Origin: Cyclobacteriaceae bacterium
GTDB lineage: Bacteria > Bacteroidota > Bacteroidia > Cytophagales > Cyclobacteriaceae
Length of the DNA stretch: 64,000 nucleotides
Direction: 5' to 3'
Assembly (NCBI GenBank): GCA_028285685.1
Contig: JANQOR010000039.1
Coordinates: 50,064 to 114,063 of the forward strand
Part shown: positions 1 to 9,762 of the stretch, one piece after another
Numbering within the stretch: the first letter of the stretch is position 1
Layout: the number at the start of each line of letters is the position of its first letter
Notes under the pieces: generated by a model
The model's input: the letters and a program-made list of their open reading frames with translations, nothing else
Databases searched by the model: none
Told to the model about the DNA's origin: nothing
Program-made: the position numbers and the translations under genes

Positions 1-1298
1 TCGGTGATTACAGCATCCAGGAGCCAGTCGTCGAATTCACCATTCTTCAGCAGCTCTATTTGTTCTAAGACAAGATCTTTGACTTCCTCTAGCGACTGAT
101 TTTGCTTCGCATTTCCATAAATCGTATGAATGGCATAATCATTCATGTTGTCCACGTAAGATCCGGCATTCAGCACAGCTTGTTTTTGTTTGAGATTTAA
201 GTCAATCAATCCCGCCTCGGAGTTGTTGAGGATCATGTCGACAAGTTGCACCATAATGTAATCTTCAGAGCTGGTACCGTCAAACCTAAATCCAATGTTC
301 AAAAACTCTGCATCTGGTCCAAAAACTTCCTTAACCACCGGTTCGGTGATAGGATCTTCCTGGATTTTAGTCCACTGAGGTAGTTCGCTATTCGCCTCCC
401 AATCACCAAAATGTTGATCAATTAGTTTGATCGTCTCATTAAAGTCAATGTCACCGCTCATGCAGATCGCTACATTGTTTGGACGATAGTAGGTATCGAA
501 ATAGTTTTTGATTTCAGTGATAGAGGGGTTCTTCAGGTGATCGATCGTGCCGATAACCGTCTGAGTTCCGTATGGATGCTTTTCAAATGCAGAAGCATAC
601 ATGGTCTCAAACACCTTCCACCGGTCGTTGTCCAGAGACCTGTTTTTTTCTTCGTAGACCGCCTCAAGCTCGGTATGAAAAAGTCTATTTACAATTTTCT
701 TGAATCTGGAGCCTTCTACTTCCAGGAATCGTGGAAGCTCGTTGGAAGGTATGTCCACCGTGTATACTGTTCGGTCTTCGGTGGTATACGCATTAAGACC
801 TTTGCCACCAATCAAAGCAATCATCTTGTCGTACTCATTCGGAATTGCCAGCTTGGCAGCTTCATTAGAATACTCATCAATTTTGGCGTAGTATGCTTTT
901 CTTTCCGCTGGATCACTTAAAGTGGCGTAGTAGTTGAACATTTGCTCTATGCTATCCAACATCGCCTCTTCCTCTTCGTAATTGAGCGTACCAAACCTAT
1001 CATTACCTTTGAACATCATGTGCTCGAGGTAGTGAGCTAGTCCCGTATTGTCTGCGGGATCATTTTTTCCACCTGCCTTTACAGGAAGAAAAACGTGAAC
1101 TCTAGGTGCATTTTCATAATCACTTAGGTATACTTTAAGTCCGTTATCAAGTGTGTAAATTCTGGTTTTCATGGCGTCACCTGTCACGTATTCGTAGGTG
1201 TAGCCATTTTCGGTAGCTGTTTTGGTCTCGTAGGCATTCTCCGATGGAGAGCAGGAAACCATGATCGCCAGAACGATCAGAAAATTGATCTTTTTCAT
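1..1298 (-). CDS. M16 family zinc metallopeptidase lipoprotein (partial, 3' end outside window)
   Basis: The reading frame runs from an ATG at 1298 leftward off the window edge without a stop, giving 432 residues. The N-terminus is a lipoprotein signal (MKKINFLIVLAIMVSC), so the protein is probably anchored in the cell envelope. Near residue 90 is the inverted zinc motif HYLEH (HxxEH), which defines the M16 (insulinase/pitrilysin) family, followed by MMFKGN, also typical of the family. Full-length relatives have two or four M16 modules, so much of the protein lies outside the window. It probably degrades peptides in the periplasm. The family call is firm; the substrate is unknown. A terminator hairpin lies between this gene and the upstream aconitase gene, so the two are separate units. 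Confidence 0.9.
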   Translation of the reverse strand, partial: MKKINFLIVLAIMVSCSPSENAYETKTATENGYTYEYVTGDAMKTRIYTLDNGLKVYLSDYENAPRVHVFLPVKAGGKNDPADNTGLAHYLEHMMFKGNDRFGTLNYEEEEAMLDSIEQMFNYYATLSDPAERKAYYAKIDEYSNEAAKLAIPNEYDKMIALIGGKGLNAYTTEDRTVYTVDIPSNELPRFLEVEGSRFKKIVNRLFHTELEAVYEEKNRSLDNDRWKVFETMYASAFEKHPYGTQTVIGTIDHLKNPSITEIKNYFDTYYRPNNVAICMSGDIDFNETIKLIDQHFGDWEANSELPQWTKIQEDPITEPVVKEVFGPDAEFLNIGFRFDGTSSEDYIMVQLVDMILNNSEAGLIDLNLKQKQAVLNAGSYVDNMNDYAIHTIYGNAKQNQSLEEVKDLVLEQIELLKNGEFDDWLLDAVIT

Positions 1299-1358
1299 TA
1301 GAATTGGGTTTTGTTTGAAAAGAGTAACGCTAAGCTAGGAGATTATATTGGAAAGCCT

Positions 1359-1390
1359 AAAAAAAGCCCATCCGTTAGGTGAGCTTTTTT
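1359..1390 (-). terminator. Rho-independent terminator of acnA
   Basis: The 8-bp arms AAAAAAGC and GCTTTTTT flank a partly paired core. On the minus strand the hairpin follows the aconitase stop codon by about 17 bases and ends in a run of T. It separates acnA from the M16 peptidase gene. Confidence 0.75.
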
Positions 1391-1406
1391 GATGAGTGGT
1401 TTTCTT

Positions 1407-4064
1407 CTAGTTGTCCTTTAAGAAATTCCTCAAGACGTAATTAAGAATACCTCCGTGTTTATAGTACTCAACGTCCACACCTGAATCCAATCTTAGTTTA
1501 GCCTTGAATTCGACTTTCGACCCATCTGGTCTGGATGCAATTACATCCACAATTTTCCCCGGAGTTAAATCGCTGGAGATGCCTGAGATGTCATATGTTT
1601 CATTTCCTTCCAGACCGAGCGTTTCCTGATTTTCCCCGTCCATAAATACCATTGGAAGGACACCCATTCCCACAAGGTTAGATCGGTGTATACGCTCGAA
1701 ACTTTCGGTGATCACGGCTTTCACTCCTAGTAGAGAAGTTCCTTTTGCTGCCCAATCTCGAGAAGAACCGGAACCGTATTCTTTTCCGCCAATGACGACC
1801 AAAGGGGTGCCTGATTCTTGGTACTTCATGGAAGCATCGTAAACCGGCACTTCTTCACCTGTTGGATGGTAAGTTGTCCAGCCACCTTCCCTGGATGCCA
1901 GTTTATTCTTGATTCGCACATTAGCAAACGTCCCCCGCATCATCACTTCATGATTTCCCCTTCTAGATCCATAGGAGTTAAAATCCTTCTGTGCTACGCT
2001 ATTGGCAACGAGGTACTGCCCGGCAGGATGCTCAGGTTGGAATTTGCCCGCAGGCGAAATATGGTCTGTAGTGACCATGTCGCCTAACTGCAAAAGAACT
2101 TTCGCACCCTTAATGTCTTCTGGGTCCGCTACTTGCTCGGAGATGTTCTGGAAGAATGGCGCTTCTTGGATGTAGGTTGATTTCGCATCCCAATCGTAAG
2201 TCATCCCCGTTGGAGCATCAAGCTTCTTCCAGGTATTGTCACCGTCAAAAGCGGTCGCGTAGGTTTTTGCGTAATCTTCCGGTGTAACAACCTTATTCAT
2301 AACTTCATTGATCTCCTCAGAAGATGGCCATATGTCCCGCAGGTATACTGGATTTCCATTTTGATCTTCACCCAGGGAATCATTGTTCATGTCAAAATCC
2401 ATAGTGCCCGCAATGGCATATGCAACCACCAGCATTGGTGACGCCAGGAAGTTCATTTTGATATTTGGATGTATTCTTGCTTCGAAGTTTCTATTACCGG
2501 ATAGGGCTGAGCAAACTACCAGGTCATTTTCTATCACTGCTTGCTGCACTTCAGGGATCATGTCTCCTGAATTTCCAATACAGGTTGTGCATCCATAACC
2601 CACCACATAGAAATTAAGCGCTTCAAGCTCCTGGAGTAGCTTTGATTTTTCAAGATACTCTGTCACCACACGTGAACCAGGTGCAAGTGAAGTCTTGACC
2701 CAGGGTTTTACTTTTAATCCTTTCTCCAACGCTTTTTTGGCGACCAACCCGGAACCTATCATAACGCTTGGATTGGAAGTATTTGTACATGAAGTGATTG
2801 CCGCAATCACCACAGAGGCCTCATTCAACGTGAAGTCTCCATGATCTGCAGTTGAAATCTCAATACTCTGTCTCTTGGAATCATACTCATCTAAAAGATT
2901 GCCTATTTGTGGCTTAGCATCTCTTAGCAAGATTTTGTCTTGAGGTCGCTTAGGTCCTGAAATGGTAGGTTCGACCGTCCCAAGATCCAGTTCGATCACG
3001 TCAGTATATTCGATCTCTGCACTATCATCTCTCCAAAGCATGTTTTCCTTGGCGTATGCTTCCACCATGTCTATGTGCTCTTCGGGACGATTGGTCTTGC
3101 GCATGTAATCCAACGTTTGCGAATCGATAGGCCAATGTGTATCCGTACACCCAAATTCAGGGGACATGTTTGAAATAGTAGCTCGATCTGTCACCGCTAG
3201 GTTTGCGAGTCCTGGGCCGAATACCTCAACAATTTTTCCAACAACCCCATAATCCCTTAGCAATCTGGTAATCGTGAGAACTAAATCAGTTGAGGTGGTT
3301 CCTTCCTTCATTTCTCCGGTTATTTTCAAACCGATCACCTGTGGCAGGATCATATAGATAGGCTGACCTAACATTGCAGCCTCCGCTTCAATCCCACCAA
3401 CTCCCCATCCAAGTACGCCAATACCGTTCACCATTGGTGTGTGGGAGTCTGTCCCTACCAACGTATCAGGAAACAGGTAACCATCCCTTTCGATAACACC
3501 TTTCGCAAGGTATTCGAGATTAACCTGGTGACAAATCCCCATTCCCGGAGGCACTACGCTAAAATTGGTGAATGCCTGCTGTCCCCATTTTAGCAGCTTG
3601 TATCTTTCTTCGTTGCGCTCATATTCCAGGTCGACGTTTCTTTGGTAAGAATCTGCTCCTCCAAAATGATCTACCACGACAGAATGGTCGATAACCATAT
3701 CTGCAGGGACAATCGGATTGGTTTTTTGAGTGTCTTTGCCTTTTCGCGCTACCTCAGCTCTGATGGAAGCAATGTCTACTACTGCGGGCACACCCGTAAA
3801 ATCCTGCATTAGTACTCTCGCAGGGCTATAGGGAATATCTTTTACTCCGGCAGTGTTTTTCCAATCTAGTACGGTTTCAAGATGCTCTTCAGTGACAGCA
3901 AATCCATCGTAGTTGCGGATCACATTTTCGAGTAGTATTCGTATTGAGTAGGGGAGTTTTTTTACTACTGGTTTTTTCTTCGACAATTCGAAAAGACTAA
4001 AATATTTTTGGGTGCCAAGTTGGGAGGGTAGTTGTTTTTCGATTCCAAAGAAATCCTGTGCCAT
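1407..4064 (-). CDS. acnA: Aconitate hydratase A
   Basis: Aconitase converts citrate to isocitrate through cis-aconitate in the TCA cycle, using a [4Fe-4S] cluster. The 885-residue length and sequence match the AcnA/IRP1 type rather than the shorter mitochondrial type. Cluster-ligating cysteines are visible at C426 (TSCTNTS) and C492/C495 (GCTTCIGNSG). Active-site blocks include DSHTPM in the N-terminal half and the swivel-domain motif YGSGSSRDWAAKG near the C-terminus. It is transcribed alone: a terminator follows it, and about 215 bases of AT-rich sequence without a convincing gene lie upstream. Confidence in function is very high. Confidence 0.97.
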   Translation of the reverse strand: MAQDFFGIEKQLPSQLGTQKYFSLFELSKKKPVVKKLPYSIRILLENVIRNYDGFAVTEEHLETVLDWKNTAGVKDIPYSPARVLMQDFTGVPAVVDIASIRAEVARKGKDTQKTNPIVPADMVIDHSVVVDHFGGADSYQRNVDLEYERNEERYKLLKWGQQAFTNFSVVPPGMGICHQVNLEYLAKGVIERDGYLFPDTLVGTDSHTPMVNGIGVLGWGVGGIEAEAAMLGQPIYMILPQVIGLKITGEMKEGTTSTDLVLTITRLLRDYGVVGKIVEVFGPGLANLAVTDRATISNMSPEFGCTDTHWPIDSQTLDYMRKTNRPEEHIDMVEAYAKENMLWRDDSAEIEYTDVIELDLGTVEPTISGPKRPQDKILLRDAKPQIGNLLDEYDSKRQSIEISTADHGDFTLNEASVVIAAITSCTNTSNPSVMIGSGLVAKKALEKGLKVKPWVKTSLAPGSRVVTEYLEKSKLLQELEALNFYVVGYGCTTCIGNSGDMIPEVQQAVIENDLVVCSALSGNRNFEARIHPNIKMNFLASPMLVVAYAIAGTMDFDMNNDSLGEDQNGNPVYLRDIWPSSEEINEVMNKVVTPEDYAKTYATAFDGDNTWKKLDAPTGMTYDWDAKSTYIQEAPFFQNISEQVADPEDIKGAKVLLQLGDMVTTDHISPAGKFQPEHPAGQYLVANSVAQKDFNSYGSRRGNHEVMMRGTFANVRIKNKLASREGGWTTYHPTGEEVPVYDASMKYQESGTPLVVIGGKEYGSGSSRDWAAKGTSLLGVKAVITESFERIHRSNLVGMGVLPMVFMDGENQETLGLEGNETYDISGISSDLTPGKIVDVIASRPDGSKVEFKAKLRLDSGVDVEYYKHGGILNYVLRNFLKDN

Positions 4065-4280
4065 AGAGTACGTATTTAATTATCAAACAATGTGTCAAAA
4101 ACTGAAATAGTTCAGCGAAGGCCAAAGATAATGGATTTGAAGATTGCAGGTATTGACGATTTTACGTTGACAGATTAAGAGATTGGCGATTTATGGATTT
4201 CTCGGTTGCTAGGCTCATAAATCGATCGAAAAATCCCACCAATCCAATTGACCCTCAATGGAATTAATCCAAAAATCGAA

Positions 4281-5282
4281 TCAATCCCCCAACCCCAACA
4301 AGAACTTCATAGTATCGATATTGTCTGCATAATCCCACAACTCCGGTCGTTGAGCGTCACCAAAGGGGATGTAACCTTTGCCAATAACGCACTGGATCTT
4401 GTCCTGCTGTGCCTCTAGCACTTTCGAAAGATTTTCTTCCGAATCATACTCTTGATGATACAGGACTGAAACAGGAGACACCAGATCATCGGTTGAAATG
4501 GTGAGCAAGAACCCTGTATCCAAATGTGGTGTTTTGTTAACGAGGTAGATGGACTTGTGATAATCGTAGTTGTTTCTGTACTTATGGTGGTCAATACAAT
4601 TATCGAATGATTCAAAATGTGGGAAAACATCTCGCAAATCAAAACCAAGAGGCGTAAATACCTTTGATACATTTCTACATCCCAGTCCGAAATAGGAAAA
4701 AATGTCCTCACCAAGATTGCTTAGATCTTCTGGCAATTCATTTCCGTCGAGCACAGCAACAGAGGTTCGGTTTTTTCTGATAATGTGCGGAATGTCTTTG
4801 AAATAATATTCGAAGTACCGAGAGGTGTTGTCACTTCCTGTGGCAATAACAGCATCAACATCGGTTAATTGATCCCTAATCTCAAGATTTTTTTTAAATC
4901 TTGGTTCAATTTCCTCTATCCACTGGATTAGCGTTTTTGTGAGCTCGTGATCATCAGAACTTGGTTTGATGGCAGCAAAGTGACCTGAAATAAGTACGCA
5001 TAGCAAATCATGAAAACCAACCAAAGGAATGTTTCCGGCCATCACAATACCAACCACTTTTGGAATGTTTTCTGAGATAGTGTAAGAGGAGGTCCATTTT
5101 TTTAGTTTTTCCTCCTCTAGCATAAAAGAGATACCTTCTAGTGCATTAGTGACATTCTCTTCTATGAACCATGGATTCGTATTTTTTGCCTTATTTGAGA
5201 GATCACCTATTTCGTCTTTTGAAAGGCTCTTGATTTTTTCTCCTAGTTCTCGAAAAACTGCTACTCTGTCGTCCAGATTCAT
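4281..5282 (-). CDS. Acyl-CoA reductase, LuxC-like
   Basis: This is an NADPH-dependent acyl-CoA/acyl-protein reductase of the LuxC (aldehyde dehydrogenase-like) family, about 333 residues. The probable catalytic cysteine is C202 in GLGCRNVSK, and the cofactor-binding region contains VMAGNIPLVGFHD. An upstream in-frame ATG at 5324 exists. I chose the ATG at 5282 because the 14 extra residues (HWQWCTNF...) are unlike the family N-terminus and would push translation into the divergent promoter region. It lies head to head with a ferredoxin gene 100 bases away. No luxA, luxB, luxD or luxE is nearby, so bioluminescence is not implied. The physiological substrate is unknown. Confidence 0.85.
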   Translation of the reverse strand: MNLDDRVAVFRELGEKIKSLSKDEIGDLSNKAKNTNPWFIEENVTNALEGISFMLEEEKLKKWTSSYTISENIPKVVGIVMAGNIPLVGFHDLLCVLISGHFAAIKPSSDDHELTKTLIQWIEEIEPRFKKNLEIRDQLTDVDAVIATGSDNTSRYFEYYFKDIPHIIRKNRTSVAVLDGNELPEDLSNLGEDIFSYFGLGCRNVSKVFTPLGFDLRDVFPHFESFDNCIDHHKYRNNYDYHKSIYLVNKTPHLDTGFLLTISTDDLVSPVSVLYHQEYDSEENLSKVLEAQQDKIQCVIGKGYIPFGDAQRPELWDYADNIDTMKFLLGLGD

Positions 5283-5366
5283 AAAAATGAAATTTGTGCA
5301 CCATTGCCAGTGGGTTGCAAACATAATTGGGATTAATTTTGTTGTCTCATTTTTAGACAGGTTTAA

Positions 5367-5726
<360 letters not shown>

Positions 5727-5731
5727 CTGTA

Positions 5732-5797
5732 GATTTTAAGATTTTGGATTAATTCGATTTAGATGGTCTTAGTCGAAAAATTCTAAAATCAAAAATC
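5732..5797. terminator. Imperfect inverted repeat between convergent genes
   Basis: Arms at about 5732-5757 and 5773-5797 are imperfectly complementary and AT-rich (GATTTTAAGATTTTGG on one side, TTCTAAAATCAAAAATC on the other). The position between the convergent ferredoxin and DUF58 genes fits a bidirectional terminator. The stem has several mismatches, so this is tentative. Confidence 0.35.
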
Positions 5798-5808
5798 GCA
5801 CAATTCAT

Positions 5809-6708
5809 CTATTTCATCCTTTTTCTTTTTATCAAGTAGGCACCTAGGATTTTGTCAAAGGAATCGTTTGTGTTCACCGGGACAAAATCTACCTTCATGA
5901 GACCACACTTGATCTTGAGGTTTTGGTAAAATGATGCCATTTCAGTCTTATATTCCTTCTTAACTTCCCTGGGATTTACTTTGACTGTCTCATTGGTCTC
6001 TATGTCAACGAATTTGTACGGCCGATCTTCAAATTCGAAGTTTAGCTCGCTTTCATGATCTGAAACGTGAAACAGGATCACTTCGTGTTTGTTATGCTTA
6101 AGGTGCTGTAGAGAATTAAGTAACTCTTCCTCCTTGCCGTTTTGAAACATATCGGAGAATATAACCACAAGCGATCTGCGATGGATTTTTTCAGCGATCT
6201 CATGTAAAACTGTACTGATGTCGGTCTGAGTGTTTGGTGTCATCTCCGATAACTTAGAGAGTTTTCCCAAAAGGAGGCTTAGGTGGGATTGGGTGGATTT
6301 GACCTGGGTTTCATCCTCTACTTTATCCGAGAAAACTGAAAGACCAACCGCATCTCTTTGCTGAGTGAGTAAGTAACTCAATGCAGATGCTGCAAAGACA
6401 GAAAATCGAAGTTTGTCCCTGCCAGGACTTGGATAGTGCATTGAAGCTGAGTTGTCCATCAAAATGTGACACCTAAGGTTCGTTTCTTCCTCGAACTGTT
6501 TTGTATACAAGCGGTCCGTACGAGCGAACACTTTCCAGTCAATATGCCGCGTGCTTTCGCCATGGTTATAAAGCTTGTGTTCGGCAAACTCAACAGAAAA
6601 CCCATGATAGGGAGATTTGTGTAGACCAGTGATGAATCCATCGACCAGTTGCTTGGCGATCAACCCAAGGTTATTGAATTGGTTAATTTCAGAGAGCTTT
6701 AAGTTCAT
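5809..6708 (-). CDS. DUF58 domain-containing protein (vWA-like)
   Basis: This 299-residue protein carries the DUF58 region, including the family block HxGEStRxIDWKvfARTDrLyvK near residues 50-75. A von Willebrand A-like fold follows, with the metal-binding start DNSASM and VVIFSDMF. DUF58 proteins usually sit with a MoxR AAA ATPase and BatA/BatB proteins as an envelope-stress or protein-maturation system. None of those partners is adjacent here. The protein has no signal peptide or membrane segment and is probably cytoplasmic. Its biochemical role is not established. Confidence 0.88.
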   Translation of the reverse strand: MNLKLSEINQFNNLGLIAKQLVDGFITGLHKSPYHGFSVEFAEHKLYNHGESTRHIDWKVFARTDRLYTKQFEEETNLRCHILMDNSASMHYPSPGRDKLRFSVFAASALSYLLTQQRDAVGLSVFSDKVEDETQVKSTQSHLSLLLGKLSKLSEMTPNTQTDISTVLHEIAEKIHRRSLVVIFSDMFQNGKEEELLNSLQHLKHNKHEVILFHVSDHESELNFEFEDRPYKFVDIETNETVKVNPREVKKEYKTEMASFYQNLKIKCGLMKVDFVPVNTNDSFDKILGAYLIKRKRMK

Positions 6709-6738
6709 ATGAATAATACGTTGCTATACTAACTGATT

Positions 6739-6771
6739 TTTGCAGATAAAAGATATAAAGACGTATATTTA
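6739..6771 (+). promoter_or_regulatory. Bacteroidota-type promoter of the DUF3276 gene
   Basis: A TTTG element at 6739-6742 is followed after 21 bases by TATATTTA at 6764-6771. The latter matches TAnnTTTG at seven of eight positions. The spacing is close to the family optimum and would give a 5' leader of about 45 bases. Confidence 0.5.
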
Positions 6772-6823
6772 GCCCTTGAATTTTGAAATAACACAAACAC
6801 CTAACGACAAATTTTAAGAAAAC

Positions 6824-7171
6824 GTGGAAGAGAATAACGACAAAGGGAGAGACGAAATCTATTCAGAGAGAGTAAAGGCTGGAAAGCGTACTTACTTTTT
6901 TGATGTCAAAGCAACCAGATCAAACGACTACTATTTGACGATCACGGAAAGTAAGAGGAAACCAAAAGATGATGGTTTTTTCTACGAAAAGCATAAAATC
7001 TTCCTGTATAAAGAAGATTTTAACAAATTCGTTGCAGCATTGAATACCACCGTAGATCATGTAAAAAACGAATTAATGCCTGAAATTGACTTCTCTCAGT
7101 TTGACCGAGATAATGAGGAGGTTGCCAACGCAAGTGTCTCTGAATCAGATTCGGATTTGAAATGGGATTAA
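6824..7171 (+). CDS. DUF3276 family PUR-alpha-like nucleic-acid-binding protein
   Basis: The 115-residue protein has the beta-rich DUF3276/PUR repeat (residues about 10-85: YSERVKAGKRTYFFDVK, DYYLTITESKR, KHKIFLYKEDF) and an acidic tail. PUR-alpha-like proteins of Bacteroidota and spirochaetes bind DNA and RNA, so a nucleoid or RNA-binding role is likely. The start is GTG at 6824. An in-frame TAA lies only three codons upstream and there is no ATG before the conserved region, so GTG is forced. A strong promoter precedes it and a clear terminator follows, which makes it monocistronic. Confidence 0.88.
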   Translation: MEENNDKGRDEIYSERVKAGKRTYFFDVKATRSNDYYLTITESKRKPKDDGFFYEKHKIFLYKEDFNKFVAALNTTVDHVKNELMPEIDFSQFDRDNEEVANASVSESDSDLKWD

Positions 7172-7194
7172 AACAGATTTAGTTAACGATATAG

Positions 7195-7223
7195 AAAGGC
7201 TCTTGATATCAAGGGCCTTTTTT
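7195..7223 (+). terminator. Rho-independent terminator after the DUF3276 gene
   Basis: A 12-bp stem (AAAGGCTCTTGA pairing with TCAAGGGCCTTT, one G-T pair) with a two-base loop runs directly into a T-run. It starts 24 bases after the stop codon. Confidence 0.9.
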
Positions 7224-7279
7224 GTTTATCTGCATTCGTCAATAATCTAAGTTGACTTGAACCCTTTGACAAAGGTTCC

Positions 7280-7287
7280 TACTTTTG
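7280..7287 (+). promoter_or_regulatory. -7 element of the ychF promoter
   Basis: TACTTTTG matches the Bacteroidota -7 consensus TAnnTTTG exactly and lies 19 bases before the ychF ATG. No good -33 TTTG is seen at the usual distance. Confidence 0.45.
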
Positions 7288-7306
7288 CGCTTCAAAAAAT
7301 CTGAAC

Positions 7307-8404
7307 ATGGGATTAAAGTGTGGAATCGTTGGCCTTCCAAACGTTGGAAAATCTACCTTATTTAATGCACTGTCGAACGCCAAAGCGGAGGCAGCTAATT
7401 TTCCTTTTTGTACAATTGAGCCAAACGTAGGAGTTATAACGGTTCCTGATGAAAGATTGAACATACTGAAGGATTTGGTGAACCCACAAAAGGTGATCCC
7501 TACCGTTATGGAGTTCGTCGACATTGCTGGATTGGTCAAAGGGGCTAGCAAGGGAGAAGGTCTAGGCAACCAATTTTTAGCGAATATTCGTGAAGTAGAT
7601 GCAATCATTCACGTGATCCGGTGCTTCGATGATGAAAATATTGTCCACGTTGCGGGAAAAGTAGATCCTGTCGAAGATAAGGAGGTTATAGATACGGAGC
7701 TTCAACTAAAAGACTTGGAATCAGTTGATAAACGAATCCAGCGTGTAGAGAAAATTGCCAAGTCTGGAGATAAGAAAGCAAAGGAAGAATTTGATGTCTT
7801 GATTGAATTTAAGAAGCATCTCGAGAGCGGTCAAAATGCGCGATCTCTTGAATTGGACAAGGAAAAGCGCCTCTGGGTTAAGGAATTGCAACTTCTTACT
7901 GATAAGCCAATAATTTATGTTGCCAATGTTGACGAATCTTCAGTTAATTCCGGGAATGAGTGGAGTAAGGCGTTGGAGCAAAACGTTGCAAATGAAGAAG
8001 CTCAGATAATCCTGGTGTCGGCAGGATTGGAGGCACAAATAGCGGAATTTGAAGATCCCGAAGAAAAAAACATGTTCCTGGAGGAATATGGTCTTAAGGA
8101 GTCGGGGCTTAGTCGCCTGATCAAAGCCTCATACGAACTTCTGGAGTTGGTTACTTACTTTACAGCTGGTGAGCAAGAGGTTAGAGCCTGGACGATCCGG
8201 CGTGGGTGGAAAGCACCTCAAGCTGCTGGCGTCATACATACGGATTTTGAGAAAGGCTTTATAAAAGCTGAGGTAATCAAACTGGATTCATACCAGGAAC
8301 ATAAGACCGAAGCTGGATGTCGCGAGGCTGGAAAGCTCGCAATAGAAGGAAAAGATTATGTAGTGCAGGATGGAGATATTATGCATTTTCGCTTTAACGT
8401 CTAG
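7307..8404 (+). CDS. ychF: Redox-regulated ATPase/GTPase YchF
   Basis: This 365-residue OBG-family P-loop protein has the G1 motif GLPNVGKST at residues 8-16, the switch region DIAGLVKGASKGEGLGNQFL, the nucleotide-base motif YVANVDE and a C-terminal TGS domain ending in a typical YVVQDGDIMHFRFNV-type tail. YchF binds ribosomes, prefers ATP and is linked to stress and translation control. Length and domain order are normal for the family. The stop codon shares the tetranucleotide CTAG with the convergent DUF5103 gene. Confidence 0.97.
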   Translation: MGLKCGIVGLPNVGKSTLFNALSNAKAEAANFPFCTIEPNVGVITVPDERLNILKDLVNPQKVIPTVMEFVDIAGLVKGASKGEGLGNQFLANIREVDAIIHVIRCFDDENIVHVAGKVDPVEDKEVIDTELQLKDLESVDKRIQRVEKIAKSGDKKAKEEFDVLIEFKKHLESGQNARSLELDKEKRLWVKELQLLTDKPIIYVANVDESSVNSGNEWSKALEQNVANEEAQIILVSAGLEAQIAEFEDPEEKNMFLEEYGLKESGLSRLIKASYELLELVTYFTAGEQEVRAWTIRRGWKAPQAAGVIHTDFEKGFIKAEVIKLDSYQEHKTEAGCREAGKLAIEGKDYVVQDGDIMHFRFNV

Positions 8405-9687
8405 TTGGTTTGGGAATTGAACTTTTTGTATCCAATCAGCTCATCATTAACATTACCCGGCCTACGATAGTATACGAGAATTTCATAGTCGTTCTCGGTT
8501 TGAAAATGACTCCTTTCTAACACAAATGGCTCAATATCGACTGCATCCACTAGGTAGTGATAGTCGTAATAGCCCTGTTTTAAGAAAATAGAGGTTTGAT
8601 AGGTGCCACTGCGTGCATCATATGTCATCACGTTCTCGTCTCCAAGTTCCCAGTTGTTAAATCGACCCACCACATATACACGTCCCTTTAACGCTTCCGA
8701 TTTCATATAAAAGTTTACATGGGCATAATTTGAGTTTAATGGAACATCTCCCGGATCACTGTTTTGAAGAATAAAATTCCCGTTTACATCTCTAAGGTTC
8801 TGAGTATAAACAATCTCCCTTTTTTGATCTAAGCCCAATTGTACGTGAACGCTGCCACTTGGCGAGCTAGAGATGTTTCTGACGTTTCTGCCGGTGACAT
8901 TGAGTGTACGCATATCAAAAAACCGGAATTCGTTCCACCCAGGAAAATTGTTATCCAGGGTGAGGAGCCGGTATTCCATGTAATTGTCATTTGGTCTCAT
9001 GAGAGAGGGTCTAAGGCTTTGTCTTGCGTCTTGCCATCTGTGATTCTGGAGCAACACGACTGAAAGATCTTGAGTCGGATTGTTCACTTGAAGGTTTCCG
9101 TAGTTAATACTAAAATCTATCTGCTGGTTTTCATCTCTCTTAGACACAGTGGTACTGACTCTTACCTGCTGTTCTATTACAGATTGATTTTTCACAACCA
9201 AGAACTTTCGATTGAATAGGATATCGTTTGGATTGGCTCTTCTATGCACGGACAAAATATAATTGCCTGAAAGCGTTGGTTTTGGGACCTCAAATCGGTA
9301 ATTGATATAACTGGGGTTTGTGTTGAGTGAAAAGTCGTACTCCGTTATTCTGAATGAATTGATCTCAGCCAAAAATTCCATATCCCTTAAGATCGACTTA
9401 GTCCAATCCTTATTACAGTGATATAGCCTGGCTGCCAGGTATTCGAATTTATCGGTGATCAAATCAAATTGAAGACTCAGAATTTGATCATCATTTAATT
9501 CTATAACTGGATTTTCAAGGAAAGCCAATTCCCCGTTTTTTGAAGGTACTAGTTGTACCGTACCAACCAGATCTTCATAATTATGGTTGTTGAAAACCAA
9601 TTTTTTTTCTACCGATGTGGATTGAGTAGGGATCGGTTCGCATCGGGTAAATAGAAATAGGATTGTTAGAATAGAAAGGTTCTTCAT
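8401..9687 (-). CDS. DUF5103 domain-containing lipoprotein
   Basis: This protein of about 428 residues starts with a lipoprotein signal (MKNLSILTILFLFTRC), so it is probably an outer-membrane lipoprotein. An in-frame ATG five codons upstream (9702) is possible, but the 9687 start gives a cleaner signal peptide. The rest is beta-rich, with conserved stretches such as LYHCNKDWTKS and GRFNNWELGDENVM near the C-terminus. The second resembles a CBM48/E-set-like motif. The family is widespread in Bacteroidota and has no established function. Its 3' end overlaps that of ychF by 4 bases. Confidence 0.85.
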   Translation of the reverse strand: MKNLSILTILFLFTRCEPIPTQSTSVEKKLVFNNHNYEDLVGTVQLVPSKNGELAFLENPVIELNDDQILSLQFDLITDKFEYLAARLYHCNKDWTKSILRDMEFLAEINSFRITEYDFSLNTNPSYINYRFEVPKPTLSGNYILSVHRRANPNDILFNRKFLVVKNQSVIEQQVRVSTTVSKRDENQQIDFSINYGNLQVNNPTQDLSVVLLQNHRWQDARQSLRPSLMRPNDNYMEYRLLTLDNNFPGWNEFRFFDMRTLNVTGRNVRNISSSPSGSVHVQLGLDQKREIVYTQNLRDVNGNFILQNSDPGDVPLNSNYAHVNFYMKSEALKGRVYVVGRFNNWELGDENVMTYDARSGTYQTSIFLKQGYYDYHYLVDAVDIEPFVLERSHFQTENDYEILVYYRRPGNVNDELIGYKKFNSQTN

Positions 9688-9762
9688 AAATTTGAATAAC
9701 ACTCGAAAAATAAGGATTACAACTAAAAATATTTGGCTAGGGTCTATTTAAATACCAATTGA

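Noticed and set aside
537-920. 127-codon plus-strand frame inside the M16 peptidase
   Set aside because: It is antisense to clear M16 peptidase coding sequence and has no domain.
4065-4280. Gene or RNA in the 215-base gap before acnA
   Set aside because: Only AT-rich sequence with weak short inverted repeats (GGATTTCTCG/CGAAAAATCC) was seen; no coding frame, tRNA or known riboswitch fold could be supported.
4281-5282. LuxC as part of a bioluminescence operon
   Set aside because: No luxA, luxB, luxD or luxE gene is present; LuxC-like reductases are widespread in non-luminous Bacteroidota.
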